A DNA stretch of 64,000 nucleotides from positions 4,154,001 through 4,218,000 of the forward strand of contig JASJZH010000001.1 in assembly GCA_037178975.1 (NCBI GenBank). Direction: 5' to 3'. The position numbers and the translations under genes were made by a program. The DNA comes from Oscheius tipulae (taxonomy: Eukaryota; Nematoda; Chromadorea; Rhabditida; Rhabditidae). Positions within the stretch are counted from its first letter, which is position 1. Each line of letters starts with the position of its first letter. This document shows, in pieces, positions 22,421 to 33,350 of this stretch. The notes under the pieces were generated by a model that saw nothing but the letters and a program-made list of their open reading frames with translations, did no database searches and had not been told where the DNA came from.

Positions 22421-22965
22421 ATTCCTAGAAAATAAGGTAGCTGCTGGGCCGAAAAGACACAAGGAGCAGAGACGGAGAGCCCTCTTTATCAGAAATCGGA
22501 GGTGATAAGACGCGTGGCTCGCAACACTCAAAGAAAGGAGAGACTGTTTTTGGTAAGATGTTTGCGTTGGTAGCTGCTGGAACGGGTCGATGATTCGATG
22601 AGAATGACAGATGGGTAGAGTCTAGGTATCTTATCAGGCTGGTCGATGATCGGAAAAGGCAAACTATAGGTGGGAACTTTGCTCTTTAAGGTGGACTTTG
22701 AGAGATCCTGCAGGAACGTCATACTGGGAATGACACTTTTGGAGACAAAGTCTACATCCAACAGCAGCTATTCGAGCAACCTTTTTCCTCCCTTCTTTTT
22801 AGCAGAGAACTAAAGAAGAGGCCCTTATAGCCCCTCACTCTCATTCTCATTGCGATTACCCTCAACGTAGAATCTCTTCTGACCAATGGCATGTCCGGTG
22901 GACCTGCGAGTCGCACCGAGTGGTGACCTAGTCGCTATCATAAAAGTGTCCATAATTAGCGTTTA
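22421..22965. other. Gap between the FABP and F-box genes
   Basis: About 540 bases upstream of the FABP start. A 77-codon minus ORF (22528-22761) shows no domain and no convincing splice context. I see nothing else; it probably holds the FABP promoter. Confidence 0.5.
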
Positions 22966-24592
22966 TTACAAGAAACTACTGTCGGACAGATGCGACTGAT
23001 CGGAGCCGTAGAAACTCGCATCGGTATAATGGGAGTGAAGGGATTTGTCGAACTCGTCGTCCGTGTCGTAGCCTTCGAACGTCTGAAATTGATTTCAAGT
23101 ACCTGGCTGAAGTTCGCTGCTATTTTCGCATTGTGGCTGGTTAGAGCTCCCAGTACAGAAAATACCCTGGTGGGCAAACTGACCTCATGTCTTCCATTCT
23201 TCTGATTTTTCTTGGCCGACTCCAAAATATCATATAAAGCCGATCTCTCCTCTCTGCTTTTTGCCCGCACATATGTATCCCCATTGTAGATCGTTAAGAC
23301 TGATTTCGTCTCAAAGTTGGTGATGAGATTGATTTGAAAGTGAATCTTGATCTTGTTGACAATGTGGACCCGTTTCAGCTTCGTATCAGGCTTTCCTAAC
23401 TTCTGGAATCGAGCTTTTGAATAAGGAGCTATTGTTCCGTACCTCAGCAATAGCCTTGGCATCTCCTTCTGCATACTCGGAAGTGACTTTGAGGTATTGC
23501 ACATTCGGGTTGCAGCAGAGAAGGTCAACATTGCCGTCAGTTTCCAGCACGATCTCTTCAATGGTCTGAATATTGTTGATTATTTTCCAATGCTGATATG
23601 AATGGGTCTCAAAATGATGAAAGCTCGAGTGTTACGAACTCCTCAAATTAGTGGACATACGTAAGAAGATAACTTCTTATAAAGTTTGAAAAGTATAGAA
23701 ATCACCCCAAAGACAGAACTGCTCAGTATGTCCCTCCGTGGGGCGTAAACCCATTTGACCGTGACAATCGAAGGTTTCAGTATTTCTACTAGAGCCGCCA
23801 ATGCGTCCTCAGTCTCAACTTCGCACTCCAGCTCGCGACAGGTCACTCGGCCATAGAACGTCTGTAGAGTCTCTCCGATGAACGGTGAGAAGAGATACGA
23901 GGCGGTCTAGAAGAGAGCTTGTTTGAAAGAGAGTCTGTACTTACAACACTGATGCACATAGCCTTCACCCGACAGAGATCATCCGTTTCGAAGTTATCGG
24001 GCAAACTGTGGTGATTCAATTTGTTGCTGACGACGTGGACACACTGCTTCCAGTCTCTTTCGCCCTGAAGGAATAGATACTTTAAGACGCTGCTCACCAA
24101 CTGTCTACATTTGCTGGAACAGCAAATTGAAGCATCAGAGTTGCGCCATTTTTGTTCCCATTTTCAATACGTTTTGGTATCGTTTTAAAACTATTGTCAA
24201 GAGAAATTGAATGAGACCATTTTCGTGACGAGTGCATGCGCTCTGAGAATAATAGATTTTTGGTGCGGCGCGCTTTCTTGAAAAGACACGAGCTGCCTTC
24301 TTCCAGTTCTCGATGCAGAATCGAGTATGAAACTGAATGTTCGGATTCCAGCATAGAAAAGAACCAACCTCGTCGCAACTCAGCTCAATCCTATCGACGG
24401 GAATCATCTTTCTGAATTTCTCCTTCTTCTTCTCGATATGACTGTTGAAATGTTTACAGGTTCTTCTCATACGGAAGAAGGCGGTCGTTCGCATCTAAAA
24501 CATAACGAGTTTAAGGATAGTGTTTCTTTTACCTTGCTAATCACGAAGTCAGTTAACTGCGATGGGATGGAGACGAGACCGGGAAAGGACAT
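22966..24592 (-). CDS. F-box protein with a possibly duplicated C-terminal module
   Basis: The first exon (24533-24592) and the next (from 24494) give MSFPGLVSIPSQLTDFVISK and MRTTAFFRMRRTCKHFN, a recognisable F-box, the SKP1-binding motif of SCF ubiquitin ligases. Downstream exons are less sure. Two segments look alike: CDEVGSFLCWNPNIQF near 24370 and TDGNVDLLCCNPNVQY near 23530. Each is followed by a VHxVxNK...NFET stretch (near 24030 and 23350), so the region after the F-box may be a tandem duplication. The last exon is acidic and serine-rich and ends at TAA 22966-22968. Nematodes have large F-box families with fast-changing substrate-binding parts; the target is unknown. Exact internal introns were not all resolved. 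Confidence 0.6.
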
Positions 24593-25079
24593 GTTGACAC
24601 GGCCGATGGGTTAAAAAAGAGTGCGAGAAGAGAGGACATGGTGAGTGACCACGCCCTTTGAGAGACCTCAGGATACGGTACCTCTGGTAATAAAGAGAGA
24701 TGGCACTCACTGAGAGGCTCGTCTAGTACGAGATGGGTGCAAGGTGGGAATGCTATTCGGACATGTAGAAAGTTCTTTTTTCGAGGTGGCTTTGAACTGA
24801 CATGACTAATCTTTTTGTATGCAAGCTATTGAAACCTGTGGGAGAAAGGCAACTATTTCCTGTAAGTACAAGATCGATTCCCGTCAAACGAAACACTCTT
24901 ATACTGCTGTTACAGGAGAAAAAAAAATTTGTTATTTGAAGTTTTAAAAACTTTCTGTATTCAGCGACACTTAAACTCTACTCTGAAAGTCGTGTGGAAC
25001 GGCAAATGAGCGAGAGATTGTTGCAAGTTTATTACTAGCAATGCAGATAACGATGACAAAGGGGGCAGTTTGTGCGAGT
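24593..25079. other. Gap between the F-box gene and UNC-87
   Basis: Nearly 490 bases with no supported gene, repeat or RNA. It lies upstream of the F-box gene and downstream of unc-87, both on the minus strand. Confidence 0.5.
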
Positions 25080-28000
25080 TTACAGACGGTCCAGGCTGAC
25101 TTCGGCTTCTTCCGGGTACTCGAGTTCCCAGATTCTTTTCAAGTGTTTGCCACGCACGTCTCTTGGGGCTCCGAAAGATGTCATTTGCTGAAAAATCAGA
25201 TTTCAAACAGCCAATCTCGAGTCAGACCTTCTGCGAATCTCCCTTGTTCCATCCGGCCTGGGAAGGAATGATGGTCTCGGAGATCTTCATGGCCTCATAC
25301 GGCAGCTCTCCTCCTTCAGCCTCGTAGGTCGTGTTACGGCAGGTACCGAAGCCGATCATTCCCTGCTGGGAGGCGAATCTGTTCGTACCAGACTGCAGAC
25401 GGACCATGCCCTGGGACTTGCGGTTCTGCCAGCTGAAAGAATCATATTGCTTCAGAAAGAACCCCAGTTACTGTACCTGATGGATGGGTCGAGAACCTCC
25501 CAACGTGGCTGTCCGAAGCCAGTCATTCCCTTCTGCGAAGCATACTTGTTCGAACCCATCTGCGACGGGATCGTGGTCTGATCGATGGAGGCTTCGTGGT
25601 TGTAGTCGGGATGGTTGGTGTCGACCATCTTGGTCGTCTCACGACGAGCAGTACCGAAACCGGTCATTCCCTAAGAATTCTATTCACAGTCCAAAGTAGG
25701 AGACTGACCTTCTGGGAAGCGAACTTGTTGGTTCCGGACTGAAGAGGAATCTCGCTCTGGTCGGGCTTCTCACTGTCGTACTCGGGGTGCTTCGAGTCGA
25801 GCATCTTAGTGCATTCTGAGAAGGTAATTGATCAATATCTGGTATCCTCTGTATCGATTCAAAAAGCGGCAATGAATTATTTGGGTTAGGCGCGTAGCCT
25901 CTGTTATGCTGTCCAGTACGTTTTTCTTGCTTCTATGTCCAAGTGTCATTTTAAGCTAACGTACCTCTACGAGCAGTTCCGAACATGGTCATTCCCTTCT
26001 GAGAGTCATACTTGTTGGTACCGGCCTGGAGACGGACAATACCCTCAGACATACGGATCTTCTCTTCCGGCAGTTCCTAAACTCGCTCGTTGATTGTTGT
26101 CCGAAGTTCGAAAACTCACGGGAAGTCCAGCGGGGTTCTGGTTGACCTTAGCTCCTTCTCTGCAGACATCACGTCCCGATCCGAAGTTGGTCATTCCGCG
26201 TTGGGAGGCGAACTTGTTGGTACCGGACTGGAGACGGACTTCTCCGTGAGTACGCTGGGCGACATCATCGGGGATCTCCTGAATTCATATGGGTCATACT
26301 AAACCTTCAGATAAGTTTCAATAAACCCACTAGCTATTTTGCCTATTTTAACTGTCACTAGGCGATCAGACATTTTCAAACTCGTGTTTTCTGTATCCGA
26401 TTAAGTGGCATTGACTAACTTTTGAACTTCACACCTAGTTCAGTTACATTTTAAGTACGGTACTGTAACTGATCTAACAGCGTCAAACTAGGATTCCGCC
26501 CTGGAATTTTGTTTGTTATTCTGGAACTGCGGATCGCGCAACTATTTTTTAGCTAATGCCATGAACTGTGAGAGATGATCAGCCTTTTCCTTCCCTCTAA
26601 TCGATCTAATCCCCGAAGTCGGAAGCGCTTTTTGATGCGTTTCCCCACTGTTTTCCTAGAGGATTACTACTCCCACATGAACAAGCACGAACCTGAAGAT
26701 TCTCGGACTTGACTCGGGTGGCGGTGTTTCTTGGTGTACCGAAGTTGGTCATGAGCTTCTGGGAGTCTCCCTTGTTCCATCCGGCCTGCGAGGGAATGAT
26801 TCCGTCAGTCTGGCGCAGCTGGGCCAGGGTCCATCTTCCGACACGCTTTGTGGTGCCGGTTCCGACCACCTTGGTCTCCATGGTGGCATTCGGCTGTTCT
26901 AAAAGGGCGGTTTCTCAACGGTTTGACTGGACATACATCTAACATTTACGCGACGCGTTCACAAAAAAGATTGAAGAAAGTTTTGGCATTATCAGGATTA
27001 GAACTTCAGACCCTGTGCTTAGTAGTCGACGCTCTTACCGTATATAGTCTATTTCTAACGAAGAGCGGGAGCGGGTGCCTCGTTTTTCAAGTTTAGAGCT
27101 TTTTCAATGTTTTTTGGCCCAGTTCTTCCGTCAAACTTGACTAAAATTGCAAAAAGCAAAAACCTTTTTGTTCTTCGCGCCAATTGCGTTTGATTAGATT
27201 GACACGAAAGCGCTAAATCTTTTAACATGCCACTCTTCGTTGGACTACAAGAAAGTCGCGCTTCTCGTACGGTAATGTGGATAAATGGAATGACAAGATG
27301 CCCTCGTCCCAAAGCCAAAACGAACCAAACTCATCCTCTTCGTAGTAGTACTGCGGTCTACTGACAATCGGGACAAGTGGTACCGGCTCCGGCTCAGCCC
27401 TTCTCATGGGAGCCTCCTTCTTCGTGATTTCCGGATAGTTTCCAAATCCCCAGGGGGACAGAGGGGCCGCGACAAATTGGGAATAGTTCGAAGGGCGGAG
27501 ATTTTTTTCCGACACAACGTCCGGATTCCGGTCTGCTAGAGCTGCTGGCTCGTAGCGTGGACTGACGGGAGCTGCAACAAAGTTGGCGTAGTTGGCAGGC
27601 GTCTGGTCACGCTCAGAGACGATTTCCGTCGAAGAAGGTTGAAGAGTTGTTGGCTGAGAAGGGTAGGGTGAGATGGGAGCTGCCACAAAGTCGGCGTAGC
27701 CACCAGGAATAGGGACCTAATAACAAGTTTCTAGAGACCAAGAATATATTTTTTAGTTTTAACATGTTTTGCAAAGTTGTCATGTATAGCAAGAACTACA
27801 ACTCTGCAGAACATATAAAAGTTCAAAAATGCCCTCTTGGTTCAGAAAAACGTGGCAAGGAGTGTCTGCCTACCGAGTGCTGCTGCTCGTTCGAGCTAGG
27901 TCTAAAAGTGTCGCTGGGGAATCGAGGGACCAGAGAAGACTTGGCCGTGGAAGACGGCGTCACAACGACCGGGATCTCTCGAGCTCTGGTCCGCTGTCGT

Positions 28001-28149
28001 TCGACGGCGTCCTCTTGGCGTGGACTCAGCGGCATGTTGAGCTGTTTGGAGAAGGCTGTCGGATAGTAGTAGCTTGGAAAGGTCCCAGCTATGACCTTGT
28101 GCTGTTGCTGAGAGACGAAAGAGGAAGAACTGTAGTTGGAGGAGATCAT
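25080..28149 (-). CDS. unc-87: UNC-87, calponin-like actin-bundling muscle protein
   Basis: Exons 27874-28149, 27326-27716, 26693-26898, 26120-26278, 25965-26076, 25709-25815, 25477-25670, 25228-25432 and 25080-25187 join to about 585 aa. Seven calponin-like (CLIK) repeats are present: LMTNFGTPRN, GMTNFGSGRD, GMTMFGTARR, GMTGFGTARR, GMTGFGQPRW, GMIGFGTCRN and QMTSFGAPRD, each after a G(W/T/S)NK(G/Y/F) motif. UNC-87 bundles actin and stabilises thin filaments in body-wall muscle. The N-terminal region is Ser/Pro-rich and has three copies of a (D/N/Q)FVAAPxSP motif near 27680, 27560 and 27460. The ORF stays open upstream to an ATG at 28338, giving 648 aa; I prefer 28149, nearer the known protein size. 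The 427-base intron 26899-27325 carries a tRNA-like module. Confidence 0.95.
26983..27052 (-). repeat. tRNA-like module in the unc-87 427-base intron
   Basis: On the minus strand it reads GACTATATACGGTAAGAGCG (D-arm-like), then a stretch fitting an anticodon and variable region, then AGTTCTAATCCTG (B-box GTTCTAATCC) and TAATGCC. The A-box is weak and stems are imperfect. It resembles the other intronic tRNA-like pieces in this window. Confidence 0.45.
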
Positions 28150-30584
28150 CGTAGCACGCGAACGAGCGACAGGAAGACAGGCCTTGTCAACTGCTGGTGG
28201 GGCCAGTCTGTTTGCTCGCCAGGGTCGAGTAGCGCCCCGTTCCGGACGGATCAAGCCGCATCGCGTGCGTCTCCCAATCTGTCCTATCCAATCCGAAAAG
28301 ACTTCCTTCTTCCTTTTTCTCACTTTTCCTCCATTCAAGCGTACATCATGTAAACGTTCCTTTGCCCTCTATCAACTGCAAACCCCGTGAATTCAGGAAA
28401 AGTCAAGCGAAACCATCTACCAATTTACAAAAGACTGTCTAGAGGAGTAATTCAACAATCATTGTTTCCTAGATGGCACCTCTCGAGTGAGCGTTGATGA
28501 TTGAAAGAGCCTCTGTTTACCTCACGGATGCCCGTGGTTTTGTTTAAAAAGTCGGAGGAGGAGGTGGAAAAAGTGCTTAGAATGAAAGACACTGTTCCAG
28601 GGGGAAACGTCACAACTACAGCTGAGCCAACAGTCAACGTGTTAGTGCTTTTGCCTTTCTATCGAATCTGCTTTTTCGAGATCGTTTTCCCGTGGTTTGA
28701 TGACGATTGGACGGATTACAACAGGGAGGACGGGGACTCACCCTCAACGGCTTCGACGGGAGTATCCTCCGCAGGCGGCATCACTCTGAAGACTGTAGAT
28801 GAGAAAAAGATGGAGTGGGAGTGAGGAAAAGGACAGGTGGTCGAGGGAGACCGGAAGGGATGAAGAAATATTACACTCTATCAGTTTTCATCATAGTTAC
28901 TCAGAAATATCAGTCTAGGTTTTGGACAAGAAAAAGCATTGTTAGTCACATGGAAAAGAAACAAAACTTCAAAATTGAGTTCCTAAATAAGTCAGTCTGG
29001 ACAGCAACTGTATCAGCTAGATATCCTGCCAAGTCCTCCGTTTCTTTTTTGAAAATTGAAAATTATCTCGGTTCGGAGCTCAAGCATATGAAAATGTAGG
29101 TAGTAACTTAATTTCAAGACTCCCGGAATAATCTGATGGAGGATTCAGCCTTAAAAAATCTTTTTGTTGCCTGAAGCAAAGGTCCTGAAGGTTTTTGAGA
29201 TATAGTAGACAGTTTTGTTCATAAGATTGTTTAGAACGGTCTGAAGAACTGGAAGCTAGTTAGACGTCACAATGTGAGTTTGGAGCCTGAGAGGAAGCGG
29301 TTCCGCACGCGTACTGTCTCGGTGGTAACTATAAGATACTTCCGATCGAAGCCATCGATTACGTTTTGGAGACACCAAGACAGACATCTCAGAGAGTCAA
29401 AGAAATTGGAATGGTTGGGTCTCGAAACTGGAAGGACGTCCAAACGGGGGAGAACTATTCATTGTCAGAAATAAATGTGTCGGACGAATAATGACTATTA
29501 GACGAAGGAACGCAATGTAAACTATAGTCCGAGGTGCACAGGTGATATGATCAAGTGAGGATCAAGGTGCCCAACGAGAGAGATAGTGGAGGAGGGGGCA
29601 GAGGAACAGCCCCCGGGCGCCTCTTTACACTCCTGCCATCCTCCTAAGAATAGACAACGCCCCCTGTTTTCATACTCTCCCGGCTCTCGGCATCGGGCAT
29701 GGGTAAAAAGTCGACACCTGGAGGACCAATTATTTGGGAACGAAACACTGACGGGAGGAGAGAGAAGAGAGAACGCGGACACCTCATCGAAGAGTCAGAC
29801 GAGACAGCTCATCAGGCAACGAAATATTGGAAAAGACTTGAGGAACCGTTTTCAGAGAAATATCAGTACCTGCTCGCAGAGTCGAATTTCGGCCTGCGAT
29901 ACAGTACGAGCGAGACATTCTTTTAAAGAAGTGGTAAATTGTCCAGGAATTTTTCAGTATCAGAGGTGGCATATACGGGTTTCGTCTTGTTCTATCAATT
30001 TGTAGAGTATACCAGGAACCACAACTTTTTGAACATGACAGAGTCAATATGTATCGTTTTCAGGCGGAAATTGCGTAAGTAGGAGTGAAACTATGAGGGC
30101 AGTGTTTTCTCCCTGCGATACAAAATTTGGTGCTTCTGGGAACGTGACCTTTTGGTCAGACTGTTGTCAAAGAGTCGACTAACCTTTCCCAAACTATCAG
30201 CGAGCCACTTTGTTTTGGCGCACGCATTACAACGAATGGCATCGGAGCCTTTCGCCAGCTGATCTCGGCCCTCGCGTGATAAAAAGATGGGAAGGAGGGG
30301 GTCGCGTTTAGCTGACTAACCTTTTGACAAATGACAGTGATCTTTTGGGGGACTGGTAAATTGATCGCAATCTTGCAATGTGGAATCCAGAAAGGGTAAC
30401 GTATTTTGGTTACTCACCACCTCTATATACCTCTGGCTAAAACACATTCTTAAACTTTCTGATCAGACTCCTTTCTCCTAGTCATTCATTTCGTTCTCTT
30501 TTCGTAATCTGAACGCGGCGGATCTCCATGGAGAGTAGGCCCACAACGCACAAAGAAGTCCCTTGACTACGCTCACAGTCCGTC
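28150..30584. other. Intergenic region between unc-87 (-) and the coiled-coil gene (+)
   Basis: About 2.4 kb between divergent genes, probably the muscle promoter of unc-87 and the promoter of the next gene. A minus-strand ATG at 28781 opens a short reading frame (MPPAEDTPVEAVE) ending in a good donor GTGAGT near 28738, perhaps a leader exon of unc-87. An acceptor TTTGCAG sits near 28378. No other coding or RNA gene is recognisable. Confidence 0.5.
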
Positions 30585-32179
30585 ATGGGATCCAGCCCGA
30601 CGAAAGTCAAAAAGGAGAATCCTGATAAGGTCAGTTTGCAACCCAAGTCATATTTTGTTCTAGCCGGTCGAGAGATGGGCCGATCCTCCGGAGCAACCGA
30701 AGGACGACGAGCAAAAAGGGAGACCGCGGAAGACGAAAGTCAGTCCGGAGATCAATCCCGACGGAGAGGTTATGCCGAAGAAAGAACATGTCGAGCAGCA
30801 CTTTGATAAGATCAAGCTGACAGATGGAATCGTCCAAGACTATGTAAATTTGGAGAAGGAGATCTACAAGCTGGAGAGAAAGAATGTTATCAAGAAGTAC
30901 GAGTCACAGACCATCTACGCGGACAACTTGAAGAATACAGTCGAGCAGCTTGAAGCCGTTTTGAAGGAGTTACGGAAACAGACGTAAGTCTCCTGATCAA
31001 TGGACTAACTTCTTATCAGAGTTCATGTAATTTTTGGAAACGTGGCGCAAGCTTCTACGCATAGCTCAACCGGTTAGATCTCCAATTTCAAACAAAAGGC
31101 ACCGGGTTCGGTAACAGCTTTCTGCATTTTTTGTGAAACCCCCTATACAACCTTGGATTCATTTGTTGAGCTGCTAATTTTGCTCAAAATGCATCTAATC
31201 ATATTTCGGGATCTCTTCTGTTCTGAGTTCAAAACTTAGAGAAAGGGAAAAATCGGACCTGATGAACATCGAGCAGCCGTCAGTCAAGGACTTTCTGAAG
31301 CAGCAGGGAACCTGGGATGAGAGACTGGCCAAGGAGCAGAGCGAGTATTCGGAGGCTGCCGCCAAGCAGGAAACTGTTGAAAAGGTCAGAGATGTCTGGG
31401 ATTTTTTTACATATCTTGTCAGTTCAGGAACTTCGCCTGGCCCGCGTGAGCTTCGATAATGCTCAGAAGATTATGGAGATCTATAAGCAGCAGACGGACA
31501 ACTTGTATGCTCTCTACGACAAACAGGACAAGCTTCTGGGCAAGGAGTTATCCTTTAAAGATGAGACAAAGTTCAGGTGGAGTCTTCGGCGCGGACTATG
31601 CTTCCGAGAAGGAGAATGTACTGGAAGGAGAGTTGGATGATCTGATGGACTGGCAACAGAGAGTCTCCCTTGCCATGTTCAAATGGGCCAATGGGCGTGT
31701 CCTGCTCGTCCACGCTCTCACTCAAATCACTTTTGGAATCAATCGCTGGATCGATGCTAGAGGAATGGACTCACAGTATTTTGAAACCAGTGTTCTAGCT
31801 TCTCTTTAGAAACCCCAGAGGACGATACTTTGCCGCCGCTGAAGCTCGCAACAACTTCATAGCAGCCGCTCAAAACGTCTCCAGCTGTCGCATGTACCTG
31901 AACAAGGTCGACTTTCCCTACGCGACAGAGGAGGAAATTGCCATGATGGAGGATACCGTGACCAAGGCTTTCAAGAATGTCAATAATGACTCGGAGATGA
32001 ACAAGGTCTGGAAATCGATATTCCATCACCAGTTCCTATCAGTTCAGGCTCTGAAAGTGTTCCAAGATACTCAACAAAAGGTGGCTTCTCTCATCCAATG
32101 GTTCGACAAGGTCATAAACGACACTATTAGGAAGGATTTAGACGAGGCCAACAACAAGGCGAGACTTATTTTGCCTTAA
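30585..32179 (+). CDS. Conserved-looking coiled-coil protein of unknown function
   Basis: Exons 30585-30629, 30664-30983, 31240-31384, 31428-31539, 31577-31775, 31810-32005 and 32048-32179 join in frame to 382 aa. The N-terminus is Lys/Pro/Glu-rich. From about residue 60 to 210 the protein is strongly heptad-like (DYVNLEKEIYKLERK, NLKNTVEQLEAVLKELRK, ELRLARVSFDNAQKIMEIYK). The second half (DLMDWQQRVSLAMFKWANG, RGRYFAAAEARNNFIAAAQN) looks like a folded helical domain. I do not recognise the family. The intron at 31540-31576 seems to be GC-AG (37 bases), the only choice that keeps frame. Intron 30984-31239 holds a tRNA-like module. The start at 30585 is the first ATG after the promoter. Confidence 0.72.
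31055..31120 (+). repeat. tRNA-like module in the coiled-coil gene intron
   Basis: CATAGCTCAACCGGTTAGAT (A-box TAGCTCAACCGG, D-loop-like GGTTAGA) is followed about 40 bases later by ACCGGGTTCGGTAAC (B-box-like GGTTCGGTAAC). The last bases depart from a tRNA T-arm. It lies in a 256-base intron. Confidence 0.6.
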
Positions 32180-32383
32180 TTTATCCAAATCAAACCGATG
32201 AATTGGCAGTTGTCGACTCCTTGAGTCGCAAGTCGCATCTAGTTTTCGGACTTATACGACCTGCCACGGTTTTGATGTTCTGCCAGTTTGTCGCTTTCGC
32301 TCTGCTCTACAACTTTCAGAACGTAGTTAGATTCATAAATGACTATTTCCGGGCGCAAATGAGTCAAAACTGGGAGGCTTCAG

Positions 32384-33325
32384 GTGATCAAGAAGCAGAA
32401 AGCTCTTCGAGAAGAACGTTTGACCCTGATGAAAAAGAAGTCCAAAGAGGAACTGGGCAAAGAACTTCACATAAAGCATGACAATGTCGACGATGATGCT
32501 TTGGAGAAGGAGCTGAAGGCTCTGGAAGAGCAGGCCTTGAAGGAGATCGAGGCTGTGAAGAGCGGTAACGATGTGAAGGAGATTCTGAACCATGGAAATA
32601 ACAACGGTAGCGCTGTTCCACTGTCCAAACTGGCTCCGATCCCTAGCAAAGACGCTCTTTTTGGTGAGTTACGGTAGCTGTTGAAATTAATGTGGGACAA
32701 TTAAGGTGATGTAAAACAGAAGATGACCGAGTATGATACGACAAGGAAGCAGTTCCAGAATCGAAATAATGCTCAACGAGAGAAGCAGACCATCGCTCTA
32801 CAGGTTCGTCATTCTGAACAGCAATGTTCTTCAAAGTTGTAGAGCAGTCTTTTATTTACAGCATCATGGATTGTAAAAACTGTTTCTTGATACTACAATA
32901 AGCTGAGAAGTTGAGGGGCAGGGGCGCATTGATATTGGAGGGAAAAGCCGCCGCCCGGATTTCTGTTTCTATGAGAGTAGCTGCCTTGCCTTGGAAACCA
33001 TTGTCGTTCAAGTTATCTTTTCGAGAGCTTCAAAATGAGACCAAATACAATGAGAGAGAAAATATTTAAATCTGATTCTCCGCTACCTGTTTAATTGCTT
33101 ACCGAATATAGCAGCTGGTCTCCCTATGAATTTTTCGGAACTCTGGAGGAAAAAAAGAAAGACATTACCAGAACCAGAATTGGATCAGTATTTGGATTTA
33201 CCACCATCAGCAGTAAAAATAAAAAAAAAAAAATTCAGGAGAAGCTACGCCTCCGTCAGCAGAAGAATCGTCGCACGCGCAAGCAGAGACGAGACAGTGT
33301 TGGAGCAGCAGTTCCGGCTACTTAA
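32384..33325 (+). CDS. Small charged coiled-coil protein, gene model uncertain
   Basis: An acceptor before 32384 opens VIKKQKALREERLTLMKKKS, a Lys/Glu-rich coiled coil that runs through ELKALEEQALKEIEAVK to about 32663. A second piece (32706-32802) continues QKMTEYDTTRKQFQNRN. A third, after 33110, gives either ELWRKKRKTLPEPELDQYLD or a frame with EEKKKDITRTRIG, then KLRLRQQKNRRTRKQRRD. The last join may use an intron of only 26 bases made almost wholly of A (33217-33242) or one of about 50. The true start and phase are not settled. It could be a nuclear protein judging by its basic tail, but I assign no function. Confidence 0.35.
33013..33055 (+). repeat. Dispersed ~40-bp repeat, copy A
   Basis: It contains CGAGAGCTTCAAAATGAGAC followed by CAAATA. 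Close relatives lie at 43287-43330, 45625-45668 and (minus) 52523-52565, all outside exons. Confidence 0.6.
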
Positions 33326-33350
33326 AACATTTATTTTTTTGGGGAATAAA

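Noticed and set aside
22528-22761. 77-codon minus ORF between FABP and the F-box gene
   Set aside because: No domain, no flanking splice signals that improve it; probably chance.
31031-31042. Sm-site-like AATTTTTGGAAA, suggesting an snRNA or spliced-leader RNA gene
   Set aside because: It lies in an intron next to the tRNA-like module and has no snRNA-like stems or leader sequence around it.
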